A stretch of DNA of 64,000 nt from Leucaena leucocephala. Taxonomy: Eukaryota; Streptophyta; Magnoliopsida; Fabales; Fabaceae. Of this stretch, positions 13,103 through 24,860 are shown in pieces. A program made the position numbers and the translations under genes. A model generated the notes under the pieces. It saw only the letters and a program-made list of their open reading frames with translations, searched no databases and was not told the DNA's origin. Position 1 is the first letter of the stretch. Each line of letters starts with the position of its first letter. The stretch is from the NCBI GenBank assembly GCA_037074615.1, contig CM073560.1, positions 937,501-1,001,500 of the forward strand. The letters are read 5' to 3'.

Positions 13103-14121
13103 ATGGATGTCCTCAATTCTCTCAAATTTTGGAGGCGTGCCGCCATGGCCGCTAACTCCACCTCTGAGCCTCGTTTGGGTGTGGAACCAGATGATGGGCG
13201 TGAAGACGATGACTCCTTTTTCGATTTGGAATTCACTGTTTACACACATGAAAACAGCATCCGCAAAAGCAACGTCGACCCTGAGGACAAGATACGAGAA
13301 GGAAAAGAGTTTGAATCTGGTAATGATCAAGTTTCGAGGAAACTCATTTCTCTGTCGGCTAACGAATCCATTTCCAAGAGAAAAATCCTCCCGATCGAGC
13401 CTGTTTCTAAGCCTCAATCTCCCATTGCTCTCCTCAAATCTGCTCCCAGCTTCAGAGTCCTCATGTTCAAGAAGAAAAAGGAACCTTCGTCGCCTCGCAA
13501 AACAGAGGAAATGGAGGATTCTTCCCCATTTTCTTCTTCGCTTAGCAGAAGTGTCAGTACCTCGAGAAGCCATGGAAGCAGATCGGAGAGGTTCTCGAAG
13601 GAGGTGTTGCAGAAGTACCTGAATCTGATAAAGCCCCTATATGTGAAGATTTCAGGGAAAAACGGCGAGAAGGTGAAGCTCTCAGGGGATTTATCCTCTG
13701 CTTCAACTACGTCGTCTCCTTCGGTCGCCTCTGTTTCTTCGAAAAGAGAGAAACAGGGGAATATTCCCGCGGGGATTCGTGGTGCGTGTAAGCATCTCGG
13801 GAAGAGCAAATCGGCGTCCACGATCAACGGGATCGGGTCTCCGGCGAGAAAGAGCGATGATACACTGCAGCTGCAATACGATGGGATTCAAAGTGCCATT
13901 CTTCACTGCAAGAGATCCTTCAACTCCAGAGGTAAAAATCTCAACGTCTCAAAACTTATTTTAACATCTTAATTTAGTATCATTTCTGTCTTCAGAAGTT
14001 CAAATCAAATGTTATCAATCTTATCTGAATCCACATTGTCTTGTTTTCAGAATATACTTCCACCATCACCCAGTCTGAAGAGAAATCAACTTGCTTAGTG
14101 AGCAATGAAACGAGAGTCTAG
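13103..14121 (+). CDS. Membrane-associated kinase regulator (MAKR/BKI1-like)
   Basis: Likely soluble protein that attaches to the inner plasma membrane through basic patches and modulates receptor kinases. Two exons, 13103-13931 and 14051-14121, join in phase; 299 residues. Family features: the acidic-aromatic motif DDSFFDLEFTV at 36-46, a basic cluster MFKKKKEPSSPRK near 120-130, Ser-rich tracts, and the conserved C-terminal segment DGIQSAILHCKRSFNS near 260-275, which resembles the receptor-kinase interaction end of MAKR proteins. The frame is open back to 12845, but the upstream part is low-complexity (poly-Pro, Ser) and the conserved protein starts at MDVLNSLKFW, just after a TATA box and CT-rich leader. 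It probably belongs to the MAKR2/MAKR5 side of the family; this is from memory. The neighbour upstream is a SERK-like kinase. Confidence 0.85.
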
Positions 14122-15028
14122 TGGTCTGATTTTCTCGAGAAAATTCAGGAGAAACAGAGAGAAAATCTGGGGCTGTAGTTTTTTGGCTTTGTAAAGAAAA
14201 GCAAATGAGATAATAGAATGGGGTACGTTGGTGTTGTTTAGGGATGATGATTAGTGTTTATAGGCTACCCTGCTGGTCAATGTAAATTGATCGATGGGTC
14301 ATATAATGAAATTGACAAGTTCTTCATGTTCAGTGAATCTCCGTTCTGATATTTTCTTTTTCTCTGCGGAATGCTCTTCTTTCTTCAGTATTTGATTAGA
14401 TAGCTACAGTAAGAGCATACGCATTGTTGGACCCTGATTTATTGATTTGACTGTAAAACAGAGTTCTGAGGGCCTCAAGTGATTCAACTTTCCATTCCGA
14501 GTGCCAAAAGCGCAAAACTTTTGCACGAAATTTTGCTTTTTTGGTAAATGTGATTTGAATGAGGAAAAAGGCCAAAAGGGTTAGTTCAATCCTTTGGAGG
14601 AAAAAAATAAAATTGTTTTCGGCTTTTTTATCCTACTTTTACTAAGAATTTTATTTTTATTTAACAACTCAGCCAAATGTGAAAAATTAAGTTTAAAGGT
14701 GCTTTCTTAAAAAAAAAATGTGAACTTTTTCTAAGAAAATACTAAAAATTAATTTAAAAAATGTATTAATTTTAAAGCGAACTTGGTAAAATATTAAGAT
14801 ATGTAAAGTGGGTGAAATATAGAATGTCGAATTAAATGAAAAGTTGGTGTGGGAGTTATCGGTGCATTTAATGATGAAATTGGACTTTGCTTACAGAAAA
14901 GAAAAGAACAAGTGAAGGATAAACTTAAAAGCAAGGGATCTTATTCTGATGTCCCAGTCATGGTGCGGCAGAGTTACTTGTTTTAACTACCGGATTTAAT
15001 TTGGATCTTAAATTACTTTTGCCATGAT
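14122..15028. other. 3' UTR and intergenic
   Basis: The 3' UTR of the MAKR-like gene probably runs a few hundred bases (AATGAAATTG near 14306 could serve as a polyadenylation region). The rest is AT-rich and shows no gene. Confidence 0.4.
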
Positions 15029-15649
15029 TAGAGCTGGGAATGCGGGCTGGCCCGCTAAAAACGGGCCAGCCCGCTCCTAGCCCGTCAAAATGCGGGGCGG
15101 GCTGTGCAGCCCGCCCCAAAACGGGCTAGCAAAATGTCAGCCCGAGTCCGCCCCCCTTAGTGGCGGGCTGGCCCGCCAGCCCGCCACTTTTTTTTTTTTT
15201 TTTTAAAATATTTTTAACATTTTTAAAATACTAATAAAAATTTTCTAATGTTATATTAGTATAATAAAAAAATTACTCATGTTATACTCTTAAAAATTTC
15301 TATTTTTTATAAAAAAATCTCAAATTTGATAATTATAAATCTAAATAAATATTAACATAATATTAATCAATTATAATATGTAAATATATAGTAACAAATA
15401 AGTAATTATCTTTATTAATATTCGATAATATGAGTATTCAAAATAACATTTAAGTAAAATAAATGTTAAATAATAATATTAAAAAAAAAAGTGGCGGGCT
15501 GGTGGGCCAGCCCGCCAATTTGGCGGGCTGAGGGGGGGCGGGCTGTGCAGTCCGCCCAAAAATGGGCTGGCATTTTGCCAGCCCGAGCCCGCCCCCCCTT
15601 AAGATAAAACGGGCCCAGCCTGCGGGCTGGGCCCGTTTTACCAGCTCTA
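15029..15649. mobile_element. Non-autonomous hAT element (MITE), copy A
   Basis: 621 bp with terminal inverted repeats: TAGAGCTGGGAA at the left and TTTTACCAGCTCTA at the right. Flanks are an 8-bp target duplication with one mismatch (gccatgat at 15021-15028; ggcatgat at 15650-15657), the hAT signature. Both ends carry about 150 bp of GC-rich, multiply palindromic sequence built from gcgggctggcccgc units; the middle is nearly pure AT. The left end, TAGAGCTGGGAATGCGGGCT, matches that of the full-length hAT element at 54988 (TAGGGCTGGTAATGCGGGCT) at 18 of 20 positions. No coding capacity. Confidence 0.88.
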
Positions 15650-15926
15650 GGCATGATGTTGGCTATATGTAGCTACATGCATATTTTTCAACACTTAAAA
15701 AAACACAAAATTAATATCCATCTGAGTGACTTATAATTAAAAATATTTTTTAAAAAAAATACTACTTAAATTTTAAAATTTTAAATTAAGAATTACTATA
15801 AAAATATATTATTATTTGTTTAATAATTAATAATTTATAAAATATAATAAACAGATTGATTTATAATTTTAAATCTTTTTGAAATCTGCCTTATAGATAA
15901 TAATAGTAAACAAAGGGTATTATAGT

Positions 15927-16333
15927 TAGAGCTGTGCAAAGAAAAGGGACTGGCTTAGGCTGATATTTGGGGCAAGTTGCGCCTAGCATGTCAACTTATT
16001 TTTTTAATTATTAATATTATTATTTATTTTATTTAAATATTATTTTAAATATTCTTATTATTAAATATTAATAAAAATGATTATTTATTTATAAATATGT
16101 GTTGACATATTATAATTGATTAGTATTATATTAATATTTATTTAGATTTATAGTTATAAAATTTAAATTTTTTTTTATAAAAAATAAAAATTTTTAAGAG
16201 TATAATATCAGCAATTTTTTTATTATATTAATATAATATTAAAAAAATATATTAGTATTTTAAAAATTTAAAAATAATTTAAAAAAAATGACGGGCTAAC
16301 CCATATATAAGTTAACCTATTTTTCCAGTACTA
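15927..16333. mobile_element. Non-autonomous hAT element (MITE), copy B, inverted
   Basis: 407 bp starting TAGAGCTGTGC and ending TTCCAGTACTA, with a perfect 8-bp target duplication attatagt (15919-15926 and 16334-16341). Read as its reverse complement, its AT-rich core follows that of copy A closely: blocks such as ATACTCTTAAAAATTT and ATAAATCTAAATAAATATTA, and CAATTATAATATGT occur in the same order. It is therefore the same family in opposite orientation, with shortened GC-rich ends. No coding capacity. Confidence 0.82.
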
Positions 16334-16341
16334 ATTATAGT

Positions 16342-18774
16342 TCACAAAGAAACACTATTAAGAAAATTATATATTTTTCATTTTATTTTCCCCAAAAATT
16401 ATCATAAAGCATTTTAAAGGATTCTTTTAACGTTGTTAAGCTCTGCCGTTGGTCAAGTTTCAAATGTCACTCGAGAGATTGTGAAACTTGAGTGTACAAT
16501 TCCTCCTTCAAGAATAGTGAGGTGCTGTCTAGTATTTATTTGCTACTTTGCAAGATGATGAACCTAATTAAGCATGAATATCAAACTCCAAGTGAATTAT
16601 TTTGTTTCTATACAACTAGATCCTATCAGAGATTTGAGTATATATTGTTGAGACTAATCAAAAAAGGAGTGAAGAATTCAGAATAAGAACACCAGACAAG
16701 AGAGACATGATGGTGGTTGGATGATTTTGAGACTTTGAAATTTGAAAATTCTAGAGAGCTGGTAAGAAAAGGACCACTGCTTTGTCCCCTGCGCTGAGAG
16801 AGTTCAAACTCCATTTGAACACCCCAATATTCCAACGCCCTTCATCGTATTATTACCACCTTACACAAACTTGCTCACAAAATCACCCATATTGCTCTTT
16901 TCCCCCCAAATTTTATTATATATATATATTATATAATATTAGTTTATCAAAAGATTTAGTTTTTGATTAAACATAATAATATTATACGATCCATGTAACT
17001 AACTTCACTAAATAACATAAAATTTATTATTGTTGTGCTAATACATCTAATTTGAAACGATTAAGCCACTTTTTTTTGTACTAAGTATGTGTATCTTTTT
17101 ATTAGAGTCAATTTTATTCGATATACATTATTAAGTATTAAATATTGACACTTTTTTAATAAAAATCCGTATATAATTCATTATCTTATGAAAAATTAGC
17201 CGCCTCTTTACTATAGTCAACACCAGATAATTGAATAAGCCACGTTGAGACTGTGAAGACTTGGCGCAACACAGTGTTAATGTAGGCTTCATCACACTCA
17301 CAAGGCTATGAGGTCCCTATGCTCCAACTACATTGAAGCAAAATACAGTGCTGTTTTAATTTATAATATCACTAGAAATCAATTTATAAATACATATATA
17401 TAAATCATAGAAGTTGTAACAGGCCTCGCTTTTACAAGCTATGAGCATGGCTTGACTTGAATTCTTTGGCCCAATTAATATATAAGAAAATAAAGCTAAA
17501 ATTATAAAAAAGATTAAACTAATAGTATTGGGTAGCATAATATACAGAGTATCATATATTGCATAACTATTATTACCCATATGATTAAACAAAAAATATA
17601 TTCTTGATTATAAAATAAATTTCGCTTAATTTGATAAAACAAAAAAAACGCACAAATCGAGGTCCTCTATCGACATATTCCCTCTGCTCTAAGATATTTG
17701 ATATTTTCTTGTCTTTTCTGTGAGTTAGTATTATTGGTCCGAAATATAGGGCCCTTGATAAAAAGTCAGTAGTATTGAGGTCTTCCTTTTCATAAATATC
17801 CTTATTAATTGTAATTTTATCGTAGAAAGAAATCATATAAGAAAGAAACTAAAGGTAACTAAGATCTTCTTAGATTAATTTTAATTGAAGGATAATCTTA
17901 GAATTTGATAATATTTCTTACCATTTTAATTATTCAAACCACTTATAATAATTACTTTTCTTAATTCTTGTGAAGTGCACCTCCTTATCCTAAATATAGG
18001 ACAAAGGTGTGATAGTTAAATCTTTCTTTTCACATCTTACTCCTTTTTAATTACAACAAAGTTATTGGCATGCTTTTAATTCTTAAAGAACACTTTACAA
18101 TGATTATTAATTTCTGTAAAACACACGATTGAAATTTGTGCATCTTTTACTATTATAATATAACTATCACTCCCCTTAAGAGCTGTCAGGTTAATTAACT
18201 TTATTCTATAATTTGGACTAAAAAAAATAGTTAAAAATATTTTTATTTTGTTATAAAAAATTTTAAAAAATAATTTGGCTCACCTACGATCTAATGGTAA
18301 GGTAAAGTCTCTCTTTCTCCTAGGCAATACCAATATTAGATAGGACGAGTTATCTATTACCCTCAGACTTAAATTTAGATACCAAAAAATTAGAATACAC
18401 TAGAATGACTTCCCAATAATTAAAAATAGCCGATGGTCTTATGGCAAGTAAGTCTATAAGTAAGAAGTCAGTAAATTGGACTCCGTATATAACCAAAAGA
18501 AAAGTCTAGAAATGGGTTTGTGTGTGTGTGTGTGTGTGGTGTAGGTGCTCTTGAAATTGTGAGAGAGAAAGTGCAATGCACCACAGAAGACAAGGCATAA
18601 ACACCGACCCAACACTCTCCTCCTGCTTTGTAGGAAGAGGTTTACTCCAATGAATCTATTCAATAATATTTGTGGGACAATTAACCAGAGTATATGACTC
18701 AGCTGCTACAAGATTGTATTAGTTTAATCAATAGCTTTGAATTTGAACCCCAAGTATATAGTTGTACTAAATAC
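16342..18774. other. Intergenic, AT-rich
   Basis: No open frame with recognisable coding character. A (GT)n run sits at about 18519-18538. Nothing else can be supported. Confidence 0.45.
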
Positions 18775-18790
18775 TCATTGACCAAATTTT

Positions 18791-18976
18791 TTTTTAGTTG
18801 TCCACCTGGTTTACCGGAACTTTGCTCCGACTACATCCGGATCCGACCCAAGTCGCGCACCTGGCTATAGTGGGTGAGTCTCCCAACGGGAATTTTCTGC
18901 GTACGCCAAGGCTCGAACTCGAGACCTCGCTTAAACGATACTGAGCCGCTTACCACTCAGACCAACCCCCGTTGGT
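18791..18976 (-). mobile_element. tRNA-derived SINE, copy 1
   Basis: About 186 bp flanked by a 16-bp target duplication tcattgaccaaatttt (18775-18790 and 18977-18992). The minus strand is the sense strand: the tRNA-like head has an A-box-like TCTGAGTGGTAAGCGGC and a B-box GAGTTCGAGCC. The body follows and the T-run on the plus strand (18791-18795, merging with the duplication) is the 3' tail. It is closely similar to 43007-43197 and, in part, to 29214-29322. The family resembles the widespread plant Au-type SINEs, but that name is from memory. Confidence 0.88.
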
Positions 18977-18992
18977 TCATTGACCAAATTTT

Positions 18993-20678
18993 AATGCCGT
19001 TGTGGTCTTTTTTCAATTCAGCCCAATTAGTTAGAGTCAATGTAATTTTTTTATTATATTATATGTATTCGAATAACTAATTAATCTGAATTAAAGTTTT
19101 ATGACTAGAATGCTTCTCATCATAGGTATTTTTTGATAAGGTGGGAATCAAATCTCAGCTTCCCTATGTTATGATCTAATTGGTCTATTACTAGATTGAG
19201 TATACTTAGAGCGATTTGAGACAAAATGGGAAGACACTCCACAGTATAAGGAACAAGAGCTAAAAAGACAAGGACCAAACACCGTGTTGTGGTGCGTGAA
19301 TGGTAGATTTGCTATGTTTCTGTTTGGTGATTGATGATTTTTGTATGTACGAGAGGAGTAATATGTAAATGCTTGGTGCTATCTCCATGAATGGAGGAAA
19401 TATGCATGAGTTCATTTTCCGGTGTTTGGTTGGGATGATAATAACATATGCAGAGGAGGAAGCACTATGATTGGAATTTGAATCTCATTCTCCATTTTAG
19501 TTCTTTGTATCTTTTTTTTTCTTTTCATTTCCCAAAGTTTGTCCAGGGCCACATAATAGCTACCTACCAAACTACACAAAAATATTCCATTCCTCATCAT
19601 AACATCCATCTTGGGATGTGATATGAATTGTCTGTTTGGTTGGAGCTGAGGGATATTTTAGCAAGTTCGATCTTGAAATGAGATTAAAAAATTTTAATTA
19701 ATTTTTCTTATTTTTTTGATATGCTATCTATCTGACTAGTCATATTTTTACTCATTTAACTTTGTAATTTTTTTAATTTTCAATAATACAAAATAATTTT
19801 GCTAAGAATAATAATAATATAGTCATCTTTTTTTTATCACTAGAAAAAAATTGCAACTTTGTTTTGCTTTTGCGTACAAAAATTTCAACTTTGTCATTTT
19901 GCTTGAGGGGCGTGATTTCATTATACGTCTACTCCAATCGGCATATAGAATCGCCATTCGCTAACAGCCCAACAGGTAGAATGAAAGAAGAGCAAAACCG
20001 TAATTTCTGTAAAGCTCATCATTCATTCACTCATATTCTACATCAATCCAATTTATTCTTCCTTCTCTCCATATGTATCCCAACGATTTATGTTTAAGGC
20101 CTGTGATCTGAATAACCGACACTTGTGTGCTTATGTACGAGTGTGAAAAAAAAGTTAAAAAAAAAAACTACTTCGTGAGAAATATTGAATGTTTTACACT
20201 ATTAATTGAATCGATATCATCCCTCTAGTGTCATTGCTTTAATAAATAGTACTACTCCTTACGAAATGATTCAGGGCTAAATGCCTTTTAACCCAGGGAA
20301 AAAAAAACCCAGAAAGGAGGGAGCTATTCTGAAAATTAACCCAGTCTAAGGACATATTTTAACGATCCGGGGGCAAAAGTGGCTAAACAGAATCAGATGC
20401 CTTAGGCGTAGGAGTAGATTGGACGTTGATACTCTGGTTAACTAAACGAAAAATTGGTTCAGATGATCTATGGCTGCACTACATTCACAGAACAGAAGAA
20501 ACCACAAAAACAAGACTGATCTGGTTCCTATAAATATACCCAAATGACCAAAAAAACGAAATTAAAGCAGTTGAAGCTCTTTTTGCTCAACGACTAGTTA
20601 TCTAACAAAAACAAAGCATTCAGAGCATAATTTCACACCATAAAGAATATGTATAAAAATCCATAATAAGACAACAGA
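18993..20678. other. Intergenic
   Basis: AT-rich, no gene recognised. The last part, just below 20679, should contain the 3' UTR of the minus-strand SGT1 gene. Confidence 0.45.
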
Positions 20679-23600
20679 CTAATATTCCCATTTTTTCAGC
20701 TCCATGCCATCAGGAGGACTTCCCTCTACCTTCTTTGATCCCACTTCTTTCCAGTTTGTAGACAGGACCGTTCCATTAGATTCCACCTGCAACACATTCA
20801 ATAGACATTAAATACAAACATAGCCGTACCCAAGCATGACAAATTTGTAGCCGCCAGGCTTATGGCTAACAGGAATAGAAGTCGGCATTGCACATTCACC
20901 AGACTAGAATGTATTAGACATTGTAACTTACAAATGACTTCCTCATTGCTTTTCTTGTGTCCTCATCCGCATCTTGATATATTTCACGGAAAAATTTGTT
21001 CAGCGCCGCATCACCATCAAGCTTTTCTTCTTTCTCCTGATGTGAACAAGAAATGAAGAATGTCAGGACTCAGGAGCTGATCGAAAGTGCAACATATATA
21101 AATAAGTAGACAAAGCATTTTGAACAGCACCAGACAAACCTCTTTCTTAACCTGAGCTTCAAGTTTATCCCAATCTACTCTTGTAGGTTTTGAGGATGGG
21201 TACGTAGGTCTTGGACCTGCATAAACCATACAAGGTATTGGCAAGTATTAATGATCGAAGTCCAGTAGAAACACAAGATACCAAATTAGAAAATCCTTGA
21301 AAAGATTTGAAGTGTAGAAGAGCTGGATGAATGCTATCTCATAGTTTTTGTAAGCTGCTCTGATACATTTGATTACATCAAATTACCAAGAATCTTAATT
21401 TACCTGAGATAGCAGTAACCTTTCCTTGAACTTTAATTTGCCCAGTGAATTCAAGAGAAGTCCAATGTAAACGTTCTGCTTTTACAAGGCGAATTTCAAT
21501 TTTGGTAGACAATACCTCATATCTGCTTCTTGCAGGTATTATCTGAATCCAAAAACAAGTATTAAAATGATTTGCAGGCTTAAAAACATAACTTAGTTAT
21601 ATTACATACAAGAGATGTGAAGCCTATTTGCCAACAAGACAATCTTGAAGCAAATTTATTTTAAAAAGAACTATGTAAACCACAGATTAAATAATTATTT
21701 TCTTCCACACAGAGATAGAAGCTCCCATTGACACCTTTCCAAATAAGCGAGGTTGAAAAGTATATCCATCTTCACCAGGAACATTAATATGAACACTTAG
21801 CTGAAAAAATATAAAGAAAGAAGTTAGGGACACAGCAATCAACATGGTCCCCAGGATGTAACCGAATGAAGCATCAACTAAATTTTAATACATTGTTAGA
21901 CATACTATTTGTTCACCAAAGTCAACAGTAACTCTATCCCGCGGGATTCCCTTGGCAAATATGGTTACAACAACTTCATCAGGCTTCTGGTAGAATTCAT
22001 GCCTGCACAAATATTGTTCACCAGAAATCAACCTTATGTCTGGTGACTAATAGTTTCTTTTGATAGGTCTCAAAAATCAGTGCTTATCAATTATGCAAGT
22101 TATATTACAGACTGGAAAGTTGAAATAGACTTCTTTGACATATAACAAAATATTTATCAAAATGTAAAAAATCCTGATAAGACAGCATATCTAAAAACTC
22201 AATAGAACAATAAGGCATTTGGTATATGGATAATTAACATAACAGGTATATTAGATACCGGTGAAATTTCAGCAATAAGATAACTGGAGTATGCAAGATT
22301 ATCATAAGTAAAACAATGGCAAATTATCAAACGATGCAAATTGCATGAGTCAACAAAACTCGAAGTTTGTGCATGTGAGATCCTTATGCTCTCTAAAAAG
22401 TGTGAAATGCCTGTAAAATATGTTTTGCCAGTTATTCATGAGTTTTCAGCAATCCAACAAGTCATATGCCAAAACCCAATTCAAGCCCACCACGAGTCAC
22501 TGGCACCAAAAGAGAGGACTATCAAATCAGCCACAACTCTGTCTTTGTGCGCATACCCTCTCTCTACCCTGTTTTCAGTGATGTATTAATTTACAATATC
22601 TTCATTTTGCGATTCACTAATATAGATATCTCCTTACAAATGTTCTGTATTGGAGCTCATAGGGAATTTCACTATATTGGTGTTGGGTAGACAATAGGTA
22701 ATCCTTTGCATTATGCTATGATTTGGTCAAGTGCTTAAAAATGTTCACAAAGAAGTACTTAAAAATTAATTTTACTGTATTACCTAGGGGTCATCTTGAC
22801 ATTTGAATATGCAATCTTTTTCACTATAATGGCCTTTTATGTGTCATTTATGATAGAGATATATATTTCACTAGATATTTATTCACATATTTAAACATAG
22901 AGTTTACAACAGTTTACCTCCTCCATATGATTAGCCTAAACTTGCAAATTTGACAGCATTGCTAAAGACATTTCAGATGCCTATAGCAATCACAAACATG
23001 AAACATCAAACTCAGGTATCTAAGATAGACAAGTTTCCTGGATGCTAGAATGATGAATATACTGTATGAAATACCTCCAACAGTAACAAAAGATGCATAA
23101 CAGAAAATATGAAAACACCTCACATATAAAACAAAAGCTGATAACAGATCAAACAAAAAACAAAAAAGCACTAACCTGTACTTAGGCTTAGCTGCCGGTT
23201 CCGCCACCTGTTTTGAATGGTCATTCTCTGGATTTAAGGCAAGGTCACTCTCTAGCCTTATATTTTTTGACGAAGCATCAGAGATAGGGTTCTTTTCCTG
23301 TATAGTTATGGTTCTACTTTCCTCTGTTCAACATAATATGTCCATTGGTCACATGTCAGTTTACCAACCAAATATCATATTTTTTGACGAGGTATCAGAG
23401 ATAGGGCTCTTTTTCCTGTATAGTTATGGTTCTACTTTCCTCTGTTCAACATAATATGTCCATTGGTCACATGTCAGTTTACCAACCAAATATCATATAT
23501 ATCCACATTGTCCCTCTCAACAGTCAACATATAATCATGATATCTCATTTAACTTAAATGCAATCTGAAACACCAACACAGAAGAAAAGAAAGCTTTACA

Positions 23601-24860
23601 GCAAAGAAAGAGTTTAGCCCTTTTAAAAGCAGAGGTTTACCTGCAATAAGATCATCACACTCTTTGATCAAAGTAATGAATCTTGAATCTCCCTGATCCA
23701 GTGAAGCACCCTTCATCAGAGCTGCCTTGGCAGTCTGATATTCCTCAAGCTTCATACACGCAGTACTGAAACCAAAATAGCATTAAAAAATGAGATTATG
23801 CATTGATAAGCATTACTGAAGCAATTAGGCAACAATAAAGATCCTAATATACAAGTTGATTGTTTATGGAAACTAAAAAGCATGTCAGAAGGTGTACTTT
23901 TTCTTTTTCAGTACAAAAGGTTCTAATTTGAGACCTTTCACCCAGGCCCGTATAACCTCAACTAGCCTTAGTTGGTCCAGGTTCACTGGAAATACAAACG
24001 AGGAAGGTTAATAAGACAAAGTAGCATTGAACTCACCCTTTGCGCAAATATGCCTTCGCTAGTTCAGGATTCAAGTCAATTGCCTTGTTTGCGTCAGCAA
24101 CAGCTTCTGCTCAAAGCATTTACAATTAGTTGTAATAATTCACAAATCATTTACGATTGAAGCATACATACAATAAAGAAAAGAGCTTGTATATATAAAC
24201 GCAACCAACAGGCAAAACCAATACAACAGCTCAATGAGGTCCACGCACACGTGCACAGTGGAACAGAGTAAAGAACAGAGACTAAAATTCCAAAGGATAG
24301 CTGAAGAGAATCAAACTTGGCAACCACTATATGAAACCTTCTCCGTTAAATACATAATCAACAAGAAGAACCAAATAACTTCAAAAAATTTTCTATCTCA
24401 ACTACAAAAAACCGAATACACATAACACGCGTGTCCCCTGAAGAGATTTCCCGTAAAAAAAACCCATCTTGATTATTCTTGCTCTCCTACCAGATTTTAC
24501 CTCGCATAATCAGACTTTCTAGAATATAAAACCCATCAAGCATAATTCGAATCAAAAGTCGATTGATTACGCAAAACCCAAAAATAAAAGGATTTTTTTA
24601 AAAAAAAAACGAGGATCCAAAAGATTTATACATTATGAAATTCTCAACATCACTGGCAATTTCTCGAAACCAAGCAAGGGACTAGGTAAAGTAAGAAGCG
24701 CACCAGTGTAGTTGTTGAGTTTGATGTTAGCCTGGGCACGATCGGCATAGAGCTCGGCGCTAGGTCTGAGGGCGATGGCCTGAGTGAGGAGGTCCACGGC
24801 GAGCTCGTAGTGGTCATCGACGAAAGCCTCTTTGGCTTTGGCTTCGAGATCGGAAGCCAT
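20679..24860 (-). CDS. SGT1: SGT1 co-chaperone
   Basis: Adaptor that links HSP90, RAR1 and SCF ubiquitin ligases; needed for stability of NLR immune receptors and for auxin and temperature responses. Ten exons join in phase: 24860-24704, 24106-24037, 23765-23641, 23323-23176, 22002-21906, 21800-21735, 21542-21404, 21216-21140, 21036-20932, 20786-20679; 363 residues, normal for the family. Domains: TPR about 1-115 (from MASDLEAKAKEAF), variable linker to 165, CS domain about 167-255 (HEFYQKPDEVVVTIFAKG, VDFGEQI, RLFGK), and SGS domain 268-363 (VDWDKLEAQVKKE, GDAALNKFFREIY, STNWKEVG, ending KKWEY). All domains are intact. The acceptor side of exon 4 lies inside a local tandem duplication (listed separately). 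High confidence in identity and exon borders. Confidence 0.95.
23261..23495. repeat. Tandem duplication over the SGT1 exon-4 acceptor
   Basis: Two head-to-tail units, 23261-23377 and 23378-23495 (117 and 118 bp), differ at only a few positions, including one extra T in the second. Each contains the first part of exon 4 (minus strand), its CAG acceptor and intron upstream of it. The 23261 unit is the one continuous with the rest of exon 4. The other has a frameshifting extra base and would soon reach TGA if its acceptor were used. Confidence 0.93.

Noticed and set aside
13061..13827. Long open frames antisense to the MAKR-like gene (170 and 137 codons)
   Set aside because: They are shadows of the GC-balanced coding exon, with no domain, splice or start support.
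15460..15654. 62-codon frame in the hAT MITE
   Set aside because: It is the translation of GC-rich terminal palindromes.
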